DNA of 64,000 nucleotides from Acidovorax sp. DW039 (GCF_037101375.1 NZ_AP029019.1:2294001-2358000); one strand, 5' to 3'. Numbered from the stretch's first letter, positions 1 to 9,139 are shown. Numbers and translations are program-made. The notes: a model not told the origin generated them from the letters alone.

Positions 1-2
1 TG

Positions 3-737
3 CTGGCCCGCAAGGTAGATGTATCGAACGCCGCGGAGATGGAGCAGCTGGCCGCTGATGTGCAGCAGCGTTTTGGCGCGCCGCATCTGGTGTTCAACAA
101 CGCGGGTGTGGGTGCAGGCGGCCTGGTGTGGGAGAACTCGGTCAAAGACTGGGAGTGGGTGCTGGGCGTCAACCTGTGGGGCGTGGTGCATGGCGTGCGC
201 CTTTTCACCCCCATGATGCTGGCCGCTGCACAGTCTGACCCCACCTGGCGCGGGCATATCGTCAACACCGCCAGCATGGCGGGCCTGCTCAATGCACCCA
301 ACATGGGCATCTACAACGTCAGCAAGCACGCCGTGGTCGCCTTGTCTGAAACGCTCTACCAAGACCTTTCACTGGTCACCGACCAGATCGGTGCCAGCGT
401 GTTGTGTCCCTTCTTTGTGCCCACGGGCATCAACCAGAGCCACCGAAACCGCCCAGGCGAACTGGCGGCCAGCAAGCCCACCAAGAGCCAGCTCATCGGC
501 CAGGCCATGAGCGACAAGGCCGTGGGCAGTGGCAAGGTGACTGCCGCCGAGGTGGCACAAAAGGTGTTTGACGCTGCAGCCCAGGGTCAGTTCTACATCT
601 ACAGCCACCCCAAGGCTCTGGCCTCAGTACAGACGCGCATGGAAGACGTGATGATGGGGCGCAACCCCACCGATCCATTTGCGGCCAAACCTGAACTGGG
701 TGCCCAATTGCGTGCGGCCCTGCGCAGCGGGGATTGA
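3..737 (+). CDS. SDR family oxidoreductase (5' end outside window)
   Basis: The reading frame is open to the left edge, so the N-terminal nucleotide-binding glycine motif lies outside the window. What remains shows the NNAG motif near 96, a serine in NTASMAG near 268, and the catalytic YNVSK near 311, the hallmarks of classical NAD(P)-dependent short-chain dehydrogenases. The substrate cannot be told from sequence. No following gene is close enough to form an operon. The first visible ATG (39) is internal and is not a credible start because conserved SDR sequence precedes it. Confidence 0.9.
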   Translation: MARKVDVSNAAEMEQLAADVQQRFGAPHLVFNNAGVGAGGLVWENSVKDWEWVLGVNLWGVVHGVRLFTPMMLAAAQSDPTWRGHIVNTASMAGLLNAPNMGIYNVSKHAVVALSETLYQDLSLVTDQIGASVLCPFFVPTGINQSHRNRPGELAASKPTKSQLIGQAMSDKAVGSGKVTAAEVAQKVFDAAAQGQFYIYSHPKALASVQTRMEDVMMGRNPTDPFAAKPELGAQLRAALRSGD

Positions 738-749
738 TTGAATGGCGTT

Positions 750-793
750 CTGGCGCTTTACCCATAAGCGCTGGCAGCTACTGAATTCATAGC
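750..793. repeat. Comamonadaceae-type short palindrome
   Basis: TGGCGCTTTA and TAAGCGCTGG arms with a short loop, followed by CAGCTA. It is one of about ten copies in this window of the same AGCTGCT/GCGCTT palindrome. Here it lies directly after the SDR stop codon and could stabilise the 3' end of that transcript. Confidence 0.6.
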
Positions 794-920
794 GGGAGTG
801 CGGTTTCTTGTCGCGTTGGCTCGCGGTCGAGGCTGAGGGCGCATGCCCGCTGGTGGCTCAGCCTGATTTTTCCGGTCCGGCAGGCCCCATACTGGTGTCT
901 TTTGAACCCGAGGAGACATC

Positions 921-1124
921 ATGAGCCAGGACCCCAACATCACCTTGGCCCGCGGCCTGTACCAGGCCTGCAATCTGGCGACGGCGCAGATTCAGGAGGC
1001 GCAAAGTCTGGCCAAGGAACTCTTCCCTGGGGCAGAGCTTTCGAAGGCGGAGATTCTGGGCATCGCGCAGATCATCGCCATCAACCACGCCGCCCAGGCT
1101 GGCGCCAAGCCCACTGGTTTCTGA
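921..1124 (+). CDS. small hypothetical protein, 67 aa
   Basis: A 67-residue protein preceded by a good ribosome-binding site (GAGGAG about 6 bases before the ATG). Composition is alanine-rich with a predicted helical character (QACNLATAQIQEAQSLAKEL) and no cysteine pair, signal peptide or membrane segment. I do not recognise the family. The strong Shine-Dalgarno sequence and GC-rich codon use make it likely to be real. It stands alone between the SDR gene and the tRNA region. Confidence 0.7.
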   Translation: MSQDPNITLARGLYQACNLATAQIQEAQSLAKELFPGAELSKAEILGIAQIIAINHAAQAGAKPTGF

Positions 1125-1148
1125 CGGACGGAGTGCATCGCGCGCGGC

Positions 1149-1178
1149 AAAAAAACAGCCCGCACGAAGCGGGCTGCA
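1149..1178 (-). terminator. Rho-independent terminator on minus strand
   Basis: CAGCCCGC-ACGAA-GCGGGCTG (1156-1176) forms a perfect 8-bp stem. On the minus strand it is followed by seven T (1149-1155). No protein gene on the minus strand ends here, so it may end a small RNA coming from about 1180-1380. Confidence 0.75.
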
Positions 1179-1179
1179 A

Positions 1180-1383
1180 AGGTTTACCCCCTACCAAACA
1201 ACCGAGACTCCATGAGAGATCAGGGGCTCGGGTCCATTGGCTCCACAGCCTCTGCTGCTCATGTGCCTGTAATTTAGAGCGAGCCCGGCCCAGTGGCAAC
1301 GAAGAAGATCAGCTATGCATAGAAGCAATCTGATCTGGACGCGCTCCTGGCAAAGCAGAAACGTGGGCCATCAGCCCCAGCAG
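1180..1383 (-). other. intergenic, possible sRNA region
   Basis: About 200 bases between two minus-strand terminators with no convincing reading frame. An AGATCAG...CTGATCT inverted repeat lies at 1306-1336. Because a strong minus-strand terminator (1149-1178) closes the region without a gene in front of it, a small RNA is possible. I could not identify a clear promoter or match it to a known RNA family. Confidence 0.3.
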
Positions 1384-1424
1384 AAAAGCAAAAAGCCTGA
1401 TGGCTTGGGGCACATCAGGCTTTG
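1384..1424 (-). terminator. terminator downstream of tRNA-Gly
   Basis: AAAGCCTGATG (1392-1402) pairs with CATCAGGCTTT (1413-1423). On the minus strand the hairpin runs into a T-rich tract (TTTTTGCTTTT). It lies 8 bases after the 3' end of the tRNA, as expected for its terminator. Confidence 0.8.
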
Positions 1425-1431
1425 AGAAATC

Positions 1432-1505
1432 TGGAGCGGGTGAAGGGAATCGAACCCTCGTATGAAGCTTGGGAAGCTGCCGTTCTACCATTGAACTACA
1501 CCCGC
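1432..1505 (-). tRNA. tRNA-Gly (anticodon CCC)
   Basis: The minus strand folds into a cloverleaf: acceptor GCGGGTG/CACCCGC, D arm GTTC-AATGGTA-GAAC, anticodon loop TTCCCAA giving anticodon CCC, and T arm GAGGG-TTCGATT-CCCTT (one G-T pair). CCA is encoded (1432-1434). The sequence is very close to the enterobacterial tRNA-Gly(CCC). One oddity is a C-U mismatch at the second pair of the anticodon stem (GCAGC/GCTTC). It reads GGG codons. Confidence 0.95.
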
Positions 1506-1557
1506 ACAGCCGTCCATTATAGGGCCCCGCGCCCGTGTTCAGGGCGGGGCAGGAATC

Positions 1558-3048
1558 TTACTTCTGAATGTCTCCCAGGCACAGGTACTTGATTTCCACA
1601 TAGTCGTCCATGCCGTAGTGCGAGCCTTCCCGGCCCAGGCCGGATTGCTTGACGCCGCCGAAGGGCACGTGCTCTGTGGCCAGGATGCCCACGTTGATGC
1701 CCACCATGCCGTATTCCAGGGCTTCGCCCACGCGGAAGATGCGGCCCACGTCGCGGCTGTAGAAGTAGCTGGCCAGGCCAAACTCGGTGGCGTTGGCGGC
1801 GTCAATGGCTTCTTGCTCGGTCTTGAACTTGAATACGGGGGCGAAGGGGCCAAAGGTTTCCTCGCGGGCGCACAGCATGTCGGCGGTTGCGCCTGCCACC
1901 ACGGTGGGCTCGAAAAACTGGCCTGAACCCAAGCTGCTGAGGCGCTTGCCGCCGGCTACCACCTGGCCACCCTTGGCGAGTGCGTCGTCCACATGGCGCT
2001 GCACTTTGGCAAGCGCTGCCTCTTCAATCAGCGGCCCCTGGTTCACGCCATCTTCAAAGCCGTTGCCCACCTTGGCAGTCTTCACCTTGGCGGCAAACTT
2101 GGTCACGAACTCGTCATAGACACCTTCTTGCACATAGAAACGATTGGTGCACACACAGGTTTGCCCGGCATTGCGGTATTTGCTGGCGAAGGCACCTTCT
2201 ACGGCGCTGTCCACGTCGGCGTCATCAAACACGATGAAGGGCGCGTTGCCGCCCAGCTCCAGCGACATCTTCTTCACGGTGGGGGCTGACTGCGCCATCA
2301 GGATGCGGCCCACTTCCGTCGAGCCGGTAAAGCTGATGTGGCGCACCACGTCGCTGGCGCACAGCACCTTGCCGATGGCGATGGAGTTGCTGCTGTCAGC
2401 CGTCAGGATATTGAGCACGCCTGCCGGAATGCCTGCGCGGATGGCCAGCTCACCCGCAGCAAGGGCGGTGAGGGGGGTCAACTCTGCGGGCTTGATGACC
2501 ACAGGGCACCCTGCGGCCAAGGCGGGCGCGACCTTGCGGGTGATCATCGCCAGTGGAAAGTTCCAGGGCGTGATAGCGGCGCACACGCCTATGGGCTGCT
2601 TGAGTACCAGCAGGCGGCGGTTGTTGTCGAACTGCGGCAGCGTCTCGCCGTTGACGCGCTTGGCTTCTTCGGCAAACCATTCCACAAAGCTGGCTCCGTA
2701 GGCCACTTCACCCTTGGCTTCTGCAAACGGCTTGCCTTGCTCTGCAGTCATGATGCGGGCCAGGTCGTCCTGGTGTGCCATCAGCAGGTCAAACCATTTG
2801 CGCAGGATGCCGCTGCGCTCTTTGGCCGTCTTGGTCTTCCAGGGGCCCCAGGCGGCATTGGCGACAGCAATGGCGGCTTCGGCATCCTGCGCGCCCATGT
2901 TGGCTACATCAGCCAGCTTCAGGCCGGTGGCGGGGTCATGCACGTCGAAGCGGCTGGTGCCCTGAAGCCACTGGCCATTCACCAGGGCCCCCGTCTTGAG
3001 CAGGGAGGGGTCATTCAGCAGGGCGAGGGGGGATGTCTTCATGTCCAT
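1558..3048 (-). CDS. gabD: succinate-semialdehyde dehydrogenase
   Basis: NAD(P)+-dependent oxidation of succinate semialdehyde to succinate, the last step of GABA breakdown. This is an aldehyde dehydrogenase fold of about 496 residues (family usually 480-490). It shows PWNFP near the substrate channel, the general-base glutamate in LELGG (about residue 264) and the catalytic cysteine in GQTCVC (about residue 298). The frame opens at 3099, but the ATG at 3048 (or 3042) gives the family length. It is last in a leftward cluster with a Pot-like ABC transporter and gabT, which fixes the likely substrate as GABA-derived semialdehyde rather than another aldehyde. Confidence 0.93.
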   Translation of the reverse strand: MDMKTSPLALLNDPSLLKTGALVNGQWLQGTSRFDVHDPATGLKLADVANMGAQDAEAAIAVANAAWGPWKTKTAKERSGILRKWFDLLMAHQDDLARIMTAEQGKPFAEAKGEVAYGASFVEWFAEEAKRVNGETLPQFDNNRRLLVLKQPIGVCAAITPWNFPLAMITRKVAPALAAGCPVVIKPAELTPLTALAAGELAIRAGIPAGVLNILTADSSNSIAIGKVLCASDVVRHISFTGSTEVGRILMAQSAPTVKKMSLELGGNAPFIVFDDADVDSAVEGAFASKYRNAGQTCVCTNRFYVQEGVYDEFVTKFAAKVKTAKVGNGFEDGVNQGPLIEEAALAKVQRHVDDALAKGGQVVAGGKRLSSLGSGQFFEPTVVAGATADMLCAREETFGPFAPVFKFKTEQEAIDAANATEFGLASYFYSRDVGRIFRVGEALEYGMVGINVGILATEHVPFGGVKQSGLGREGSHYGMDDYVEIKYLCLGDIQK

Positions 3049-3186
3049 GGAAGGTCTTTCAAAAAGGAATTTCTGTAGTGTGTATGACGGCCTCTTCAAT
3101 GCATTTTCGGCCGTGCGGGTGGCCCAGGTATGTCACAGAAGTGAATCCATGCGAGTGAAAGGGCGGTAGCCTGGATGCTGATGCCT

Positions 3187-4014
3187 TCAGCCCCTGCGGC
3201 CCCGCAACCACTCCAGTGCCAGCAGCAAGCTGGTGGTGAACAGGATGAGCAGTGTGGCCACGGCGGCGATGGTGGGGGAGATGTTCTCGCGAATGCCGGT
3301 GAACATCTGGCGCGGCAGGGTCGATTGATCGGCCCCTGCGAGGAACAGCGTGACCACCACCTCGTCGAACGAGGTGGCAAACGCAAACAGCGCGCCGGAA
3401 ATCACGCCCGGTGCAATCACCGGCAGCGTGATGCGAAAGAAGGTGTTGAACGGCGTCTCGCCCAGGCTCAGCGAGGCGCGCACGAGGTTGTGGTTGAAGC
3501 CCGCCAGGGTCGCAAGCACCGTGGTCAGCACAAACGGTGCCCCCAGGGCCGCGTGCACGATGATGAGGCCGAAGTAGCTATCTGCCAGCCCCAGCGGCGC
3601 GAAGTACAGGTAGGTGGCTACACCCACCACGATGATGGGCACCACCATGGGTGCGATCAGGATCGCCATGATGACACCCTTGAACCGGAAGTCTGCGCGA
3701 GACAGCCCCACCGCCGCCAGGGTGCCCAGCACCGTGGCAATCAATGTGGCAGCGGGGGCCACGATAAAGCTGTTGCGCGTAGCCCGTGCCCATTCGGGCG
3801 ATTCAAACAGGTGCTGGTACCACTTGAGTGACCAGCTGTGGATGGGGTAGGCGAGAAACGAGCTTTCTGAAAAGGACAGCGGCACCATCACGAGGATGGG
3901 GGCCAGCAGGAACACCAGAACGGCCACACACAGCGCACGCACCGCCCACCAGCCGAGCTTGTCGGACCAGGTGGCGTAGAGGGGAAACTGAGGGAGTGGG
4001 AGCAAGCGAAACAT
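3187..4014 (-). CDS. ABC transporter permease, PotC-like
   Basis: A 275-residue inner-membrane permease with six hydrophobic segments and the EAA-type cytoplasmic loop (ASLSLGETPFNTFFRITLPVI is its core), the contact site for the ATPase. The family imports spermidine, putrescine or related amines such as GABA. The start at 4014 has AAGG about 10 bases upstream; the longer frame running up to 5205 is an out-of-frame shadow of the upstream gene. It follows the partner permease by 26 bases. Flanking gabT and gabD suggest GABA or a compound that yields it as substrate. Confidence 0.92.
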   Translation of the reverse strand: MFRLLPLPQFPLYATWSDKLGWWAVRALCVAVLVFLLAPILVMVPLSFSESSFLAYPIHSWSLKWYQHLFESPEWARATRNSFIVAPAATLIATVLGTLAAVGLSRADFRFKGVIMAILIAPMVVPIIVVGVATYLYFAPLGLADSYFGLIIVHAALGAPFVLTTVLATLAGFNHNLVRASLSLGETPFNTFFRITLPVIAPGVISGALFAFATSFDEVVVTLFLAGADQSTLPRQMFTGIRENISPTIAAVATLLILFTTSLLLALEWLRGRRG

Positions 4015-4040
4015 GGTCAGTGCCTTTTTTCTGAAACGGG

Positions 4041-5303
4041 TTACCCCAGGCTCAATTCGGCCTTGCCGATGCGGCGATACACGCCGTACAGCACCAGCGT
4101 GGCAGTGAGCAGCAGCGCGCCCAGCGCGCAGGCCATGCCCCAGTTGATCTCCACATTGGTGTAGCGCGCGATGTAGTAGCTCAGCATCTGGTCGTCGGCC
4201 CCTCCCAGAAGCGCAGGCGTGACGTAGTAGCCAATAGCCAGGATGAACACCAGCAGTGCGCCAGCGCCCACGCCCGGATAGGTTTGCGGTACGTACACCC
4301 GAAAGAACGCCGCGATGGGCGAGCTGCCCAGCGACACGGCCGCGCGCAGGTAGGTGGGGGGCACGCTCTTCATCACGCTGTACAGCGGCAGGATCATGAA
4401 CGGCAGCAGGATGTGCACCATGGCAATCACCACGCCTGTGCGGTTGAACAGCAGGGCCAGTGGCTCGTTGAGGAAGCCCAGCCCCATCAGGCCCCGATTC
4501 ACCAGCCCTTCGGACTGCAACAGCACGATCCACGCCGCCACCCGCACGAGGATGGAAGTCCAGAACGGCACCAGCACCAGAATCATCAGCACATTGGCTT
4601 TGCGGGCAGGCAGGGTGGCCAGCCACCAGGCCAGCGGATAGCCCAGCAGCAGGCACACGATCGTGACCACCAGGCTGATGTGAAAGGTGCGCAGCAAGAT
4701 GCCGCCAAAGGCGCGCTGCTCTTCGGGCATGCGCTGCACATGCCCTTGGGCATCGCGCTGCAGGTCGACCGAGGCGAGCAGGTAGTCTGGCGTCCAGCGC
4801 GCCCCGTTCTTGGCAATGGCCTGCCACAGTGCAGGTTCGCCCCAGCGGGCATCTTTGTCCAGCAATTGGGCGCGGATTGCGTCCGGCCCGCCTTCCATGG
4901 GCTGGGCGCGGTAGGCCCCCATGATGAGCGAGCGGGCACCGGGCACGTCGGTATTGAGCCTGCGGGCCAGTGCACCTGCGTCTGAGCTGTCGGGCAGGTG
5001 GCCCAGGTCTTGAATCAGTGCAGCATAGGCGCTGGCAGAGGGGGCCTCCTTGCGGTCCCATCCGTCCAGCGCCCGCACGGTAGCGGGCAGCGCATTGGCT
5101 ACCTCGGGGTTTTCTACCGCACGCTGCAGCAGTGCCACGATGGGCACCAGCAAGGTCAGCAGCAGAAACACCAGCAATGGCAGGGTCAGCGCGAAAGCGC
5201 GCCACTTGCGCCGGGATTCTGCACGCGCCAAGGCCTGGCGCAGGTTGCCCTGCGCTTCGCCAGAATGTGCACTGAGGGAGGGGGAGGCCAAAGTGGCTTG
5301 CAT
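4041..5303 (-). CDS. ABC transporter permease, PotB-like
   Basis: A 420-residue permease, longer than E. coli PotB (about 275-285). The first membrane segment (ALTLPLLVFLLLTLLVPIVA) is separated from the remaining five by a periplasmic insert of about 140 residues, a layout seen in larger polyamine/opine-type permeases. The EAA loop is AAVSLGSSPIAAFFRVYVPQ. The start at 5303 was chosen over 5378 because the family N-terminus begins there and GAGAG lies in front. It acts with the PotC-like permease and the ATPase at 6503-7600. Confidence 0.92.
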   Translation of the reverse strand: MQATLASPSLSAHSGEAQGNLRQALARAESRRKWRAFALTLPLLVFLLLTLLVPIVALLQRAVENPEVANALPATVRALDGWDRKEAPSASAYAALIQDLGHLPDSSDAGALARRLNTDVPGARSLIMGAYRAQPMEGGPDAIRAQLLDKDARWGEPALWQAIAKNGARWTPDYLLASVDLQRDAQGHVQRMPEEQRAFGGILLRTFHISLVVTIVCLLLGYPLAWWLATLPARKANVLMILVLVPFWTSILVRVAAWIVLLQSEGLVNRGLMGLGFLNEPLALLFNRTGVVIAMVHILLPFMILPLYSVMKSVPPTYLRAAVSLGSSPIAAFFRVYVPQTYPGVGAGALLVFILAIGYYVTPALLGGADDQMLSYYIARYTNVEINWGMACALGALLLTATLVLYGVYRRIGKAELSLG

Positions 5304-5390
5304 GGTGTATTGCTCTCTGCGATCCGATGGACTGGCCCGGGTACGCCGCACGCAGCAGGTGCGGCGCATTCCGGGCAAAGGCTCAACCTG

Positions 5391-6422
5391 TTACTGGGTT
5401 GCCCAGGCGGCGAAGCGTTTCTCCAGCGCCTCGCCCTGGTCGGCCCAGAAGCCCACGCTGAACTGCAGCGCTTCCTTGGCGTTGGTGGCCGATGTGGGCA
5501 GGTCATCCAGCACCTTTTTGTCCAGCGTCGCCAGGGCCTTGGTGTTGGCGGGGCCGTAGGCAATGTTCTGGGCATAGGCCGCTTGTTGTGGCGTTTGCAT
5601 GGTGAAGGCGATGAACTTCAAGGCAGCGTCCTTGTTGGGCGTGCCCTTGGGAATAGCCCAGTAGTCCAGGTCGTAGATGCCGCCGGGCCAGTAGATCTTG
5701 AGGTTGCGGCCTTCGCGGTTGGCCGCGTCAATGCGGCCGTTGAACACCGTTGTCAGGGCCACATCGCCAGCCACCAGGAACTGGGGGGCCTGTGCGCCAG
5801 CCTCCCACCACTGAATGTGGGGCTTGAGCTCGCTCAGCTTCTTGAAGGCGCGGTCGGCCCCGTCTTTGGTGGCCAGTACTTTGTAGACGTCTGCGGGCTT
5901 CACACCGTCGGCCAGCAGCGCAAATTCGAGGTTGTAGCGTGCGCCCTTGCGCATGCCGCGCTTGCCGGGGATCTTCTTCACGTCCCAGAAATCCGCCCAG
6001 CTCGTTAGTGGGGTCTTGAGCTTGTCACCGTTGTAGGCCATCACGGTAGACCACACGAAGATACCGACAGCGCACTCGTTCACGGCGGCAGGCAGCAGGT
6101 CAGCCTTGGGGAGGATCTTGCTGTAGTCGAGCTTTTCATACAGGCCTTCATCGCAGCCACGGGCTGCGTCGGGCGATTCGACTTCCACCACGTCCCAGGT
6201 GACCTTCTTGGTTTCCACCATGGCCTTGACCTTGGCCTGCTCGCCGTTGTATTCCACGGCCACGATCTTGTTGCCCAGCTTTTCATAGGGCTCGTAGAAG
6301 GCCTTCTTTTGCGCGTTGGCGTTGGCTCCGCCAAAGTTCACAACGGTGAGCTGCTGCTGTGCCAGGGCGGGCAGGGCAAAGCAGGCGGCCAGGGCAGCGC
6401 AGGCGATCAGGCTTTTTTTCAT
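5391..6422 (-). CDS. periplasmic binding protein, PotD/spermidine-putrescine-like
   Basis: A 343-residue extracellular solute-binding protein (family 1/6 type). A clear signal peptide (KK, hydrophobic core, cleavage near ALA-QQQ) exports it to the periplasm. The mature part has the PotD-like VVNFGG start and WWEAGAQAPQFLVAGDVAL, where aromatic and acidic residues usually hold the amine. AAGGA stands about 9 bases before the ATG. It lies between the ATPase and PotB-like genes. The ligand is inferred, not seen, to be GABA or a polyamine. Confidence 0.92.
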   Translation of the reverse strand: MKKSLIACAALAACFALPALAQQQLTVVNFGGANANAQKKAFYEPYEKLGNKIVAVEYNGEQAKVKAMVETKKVTWDVVEVESPDAARGCDEGLYEKLDYSKILPKADLLPAAVNECAVGIFVWSTVMAYNGDKLKTPLTSWADFWDVKKIPGKRGMRKGARYNLEFALLADGVKPADVYKVLATKDGADRAFKKLSELKPHIQWWEAGAQAPQFLVAGDVALTTVFNGRIDAANREGRNLKIYWPGGIYDLDYWAIPKGTPNKDAALKFIAFTMQTPQQAAYAQNIAYGPANTKALATLDKKVLDDLPTSATNAKEALQFSVGFWADQGEALEKRFAAWATQ

Positions 6423-6502
6423 GGTGCGTTTTCCTTGAAGGGGAGAGAGTTGCGGAAACGGGAAGTGGGAAATGGGAGAGCTCAATGCAGCCAAACGCTT
6501 TT

Positions 6503-7600
6503 TTAGAGCGTATAGATACGGGTGGATTCAGGGGGAAACTCCAGCAGCACCTTTTCGCCGGGCTGGGGATGCGGGTTTGCATCGGCACGGGTCAAAGGCA
6601 GCTTGACGCAGGCCTGTTGCTGGCCTGCGCCGATGTCGCACATCAGCCGCAGGTGGTCGCCGTAGTAGATGGCTCCTGCAACGGTGGCGGCAAGGGCGTT
6701 GAGCGCCCCGGTGGTGTGCGCGGGGTGCAGCACGATCCGCTCGGGGCGGATGCAGGCCTCGGCCGGTGCACCTTGTGGGGCATTGTTCACGTTGGTGCCG
6801 CGCAGCCATTGCCCGCTGGGCAGTTGCAAGGCGGCTTGCGTGCCCGTGCCTTGCACTGTGCCCGTGAGTACGGTGCTGTCGCCCACAAAGCCCGCCACAA
6901 AGCGGTTGCTGGGGGTTTCGTACAGGTTTTCCACGCCGTCCAGCTGCTGGATGATGCCTTCGTTGAACACGGCCACGCGGTCGCTCATGGTCAGGGCCTC
7001 GCCCTGGTCGTGCGTCACGTAGACGAAGGTGACACCCAGCTGCCGGTGCAGCTCTTTCAGCTCGATCTGCATGTGTTCGCGCAGCTGCTTGTCCAAGGCC
7101 CCCAGGGGCTCGTCCATCAGCACGAGCTGGGGGTTGAACACCAGGGCCCTCGCCAGCGCCACACGCTGCTGCTGCCCACCCGACAGGCGGGCGGGCAGGC
7201 GGTCTGACATGCCAGACAGGCGCACCATGTCCAGCGCTTTTTTCACGCGCTCTGCCTGTTCGGCTTTGGGTACTTTTCGCACCGTCAGCGGGTAGGCTAC
7301 GTTTTCGCCCACTGTCAGGTGGGGAAACAGCGCGTAGTTCTGGAACACCATGCCAAAGTTGCGCTTGTGCGGTGGCGTGCCGGTGATCTGCTTGCCATTG
7401 AGCAGAATGTCGCCCGAGGTGGGGGACTCAAACCCGGCCAGCATCATCAGTGTTGTGGTTTTGCCCGAGCCCGAAGGCCCCAGCAGGCTCAGAAACTCGC
7501 CGCGCTGGATGTCCAGGTTGAGCGCACGCACTACCAGCTGCTCACCGTCGTAGGTCTTTTGCACGCCGCTGAAGCGGACAAGGGGTTCTGCGTGTGTCAT
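6503..7600 (-). CDS. ABC transporter ATPase, PotA-like
   Basis: A 365-residue ATPase with Walker A GPSGSGKTT (about residue 39), signature LSGGQQQRVALARAL, Walker B LVLMDEPLGALD, H-loop THDQ, and a C-terminal TOBE domain (residues about 280-365) as in PotA. It powers the PotBC-like permeases encoded just downstream. The start at 7600 is used because the upstream extension to 7750 is out of keeping with the family and overlaps gabT. GabT ends 38 bases upstream, consistent with one transcript. Confidence 0.93.
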   Translation of the reverse strand: MTHAEPLVRFSGVQKTYDGEQLVVRALNLDIQRGEFLSLLGPSGSGKTTTLMMLAGFESPTSGDILLNGKQITGTPPHKRNFGMVFQNYALFPHLTVGENVAYPLTVRKVPKAEQAERVKKALDMVRLSGMSDRLPARLSGGQQQRVALARALVFNPQLVLMDEPLGALDKQLREHMQIELKELHRQLGVTFVYVTHDQGEALTMSDRVAVFNEGIIQQLDGVENLYETPSNRFVAGFVGDSTVLTGTVQGTGTQAALQLPSGQWLRGTNVNNAPQGAPAEACIRPERIVLHPAHTTGALNALAATVAGAIYYGDHLRLMCDIGAGQQQACVKLPLTRADANPHPQPGEKVLLEFPPESTRIYTL

Positions 7601-7638
7601 GGGGTGTCCTGTCAGGTTCAAACCGTACGAGTGGTGGC

Positions 7639-8931
7639 TCAGCCCACGGCGGCAAAGCTGTCTGCCAGGATGGCGAGGCCTTCTTCCAGCAGCTCGTTCG
7701 ACGCAGTCAGTGGCACCAGGATGCGGATCACGTTGCCATAGGTGCCGCACGACAGCAGGATGAGACCGCGTCGGGCCGCCTCGGCCACCACCTTCTTGGT
7801 CAGGGCGGCGTCGGGACGGTGCGGGTCGCCGTTCTCAAACAGCTCGATGGCCACCATCGCGCCCAGGCCGCGCACATCGCCAATGGCGGGTACCTTGGCG
7901 GCGATGGCCTTGAGCCCGCGCACCAGCAGTGCGCCCATGTCCTGGCTGCGTGCCAGCAAGCCTTCCTTTTCAAATGCGTCAATCACGGCCAGAGCAGCTG
8001 CACAGGCCACAGGGCTGCCCGCGTAGGTTCCGCCCAGCCCGCCAGCGGCAGGCGCATCGATGACCTCTGCCCGGCCCACCACGCCAGACAGCGGGAAGCC
8101 CCCTGCGAGGGACTTGGCGGTGGTGATGAGATCGGGCGCGACGGGCCACTGCTCGCACGCAAACCAGGTGCCTGTGCGGCCTGCGCCGGTCTGCACCTCG
8201 TCGGCAATCAGCAGAATGCCGTAGCGGTCGGCCAGGGTCTTGAGACCGCTGATGAACTCGGCAGGTGCCACGTAGAAGCCGCCTTCACCTTGCACGGGCT
8301 CCACAATGAAGGCCGCCACACGCTCGGGCTCAATGTCGTTCTTGAAGATCAGCTCTACCGAATGCAGGGCCTGCTCCACGCTCACGCCGTGCAGTGCGTT
8401 GGGGAACAGGGCGTGGTACACCTCGCCGGGGAAGGGGCCAAAGCCCAGCTTGTAAGGTGCAACCTTGCCGGTCAGCCCCAGGGTGAAGTTGGTGCGCCCG
8501 TGGTAGCCGCCGGTGAACGCTATGACGCCGGGGCGGCCTGTGTGGGAGCGGGCGATCTTGATGGCGTTCTCCACCGCCTCTGCACCCGTGGTCAGCAGCA
8601 GGCTCTTCTTGGCAAACGCGCCGGGGGCCAGCGTGTTCAGGCGCTCGCACACCTCCACGTAGGGCTCGTAGGCCACCACCTGAAAGCAGGTGTGGGTGTA
8701 GTGGTCCAGCTGGGCTTTGACGGCATCGATCACGCCAGCGTGCAGGTGGCCGGTGTTGAGCACCGCAATACCCCCGGCAAAGTCGATGAAGCGGCGGCCT
8801 TCCACGTCCCACAGTTCCGAGTTGAGTGCCTTGTTGACAAAGATTTCGTGGGCTTGCCCCACGCCCCGTGCCACGGCTGCGTGGCGGCGGGCGAGGAGGG
8901 CGGCGTTGGTGAAGTGGCGGTCTTGTTGCAT
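7639..8931 (-). CDS. gabT: 4-aminobutyrate aminotransferase
   Basis: PLP-dependent class III aminotransferase that moves the amino group of GABA to 2-oxoglutarate, giving succinate semialdehyde for GabD. It has 430 residues (family 421-433), an LLARRHAAVARGVG start typical of GabT, the PLP lysine in TTAKSLAGGFPLSG (about residue 273) and IADEVQTGAGRTG. The ATG at 8931 gives the family length; the frame extends to a GTG at 8985 and neither start has a strong ribosome-binding site, so the start is uncertain. First gene of the leftward transport/catabolism cluster, divergent from a MocR regulator. Confidence 0.93.
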   Translation of the reverse strand: MQQDRHFTNAALLARRHAAVARGVGQAHEIFVNKALNSELWDVEGRRFIDFAGGIAVLNTGHLHAGVIDAVKAQLDHYTHTCFQVVAYEPYVEVCERLNTLAPGAFAKKSLLLTTGAEAVENAIKIARSHTGRPGVIAFTGGYHGRTNFTLGLTGKVAPYKLGFGPFPGEVYHALFPNALHGVSVEQALHSVELIFKNDIEPERVAAFIVEPVQGEGGFYVAPAEFISGLKTLADRYGILLIADEVQTGAGRTGTWFACEQWPVAPDLITTAKSLAGGFPLSGVVGRAEVIDAPAAGGLGGTYAGSPVACAAALAVIDAFEKEGLLARSQDMGALLVRGLKAIAAKVPAIGDVRGLGAMVAIELFENGDPHRPDAALTKKVVAEAARRGLILLSCGTYGNVIRILVPLTASNELLEEGLAILADSFAAVG

Positions 8932-9013
8932 GATGTCCAGCAGCTTGTTGATGAGGAATGGACTGGATTCTGGAAGTCGCGCCACATACCGTCCATGTAC
9001 ACCGCAGCCCTGT

Positions 9014-9050
9014 TTGGCGCGAACTGTGCAGGTCTAAAATCCTGTACAGG
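9014..9050. promoter_or_regulatory. gabT/regulator divergent promoter with direct repeat
   Basis: CTGTGCAGG (9024-9032) and CTGTACAGG (9042-9050) form a direct repeat with 18-base period. They flank TAAAAT (9035-9040), a possible -10 box for the rightward regulator gene with TTGGCG (9014-9019) as a possible -35. MocR/GabR proteins are known to bind direct repeats, so this is a candidate operator. The repeat is seen; the role is inferred. Confidence 0.45.
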
Positions 9051-9139
9051 CATTCCCTGATTTGGTGTGCGCCAAGACGGTGCAAAATGCGCCCCCATTT
9101 TTTTGCCGCCCCCTCTTTTCCCTTGATTGGTTTTGCTTG

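Noticed and set aside
1081..1299. 72-codon minus-strand frame overlapping the small protein gene
   Set aside because: It crosses the orphan terminator hairpin, has no ribosome-binding site and reads as low-complexity antisense.
3187..5205. Open frame of 672 codons spanning both Pot-like permease genes on the minus strand
   Set aside because: Its first two thirds are an out-of-frame reading of the PotB-like gene (arginine- and alanine-rich, no membrane segments). Only the part from 4014 is the PotC-like gene.
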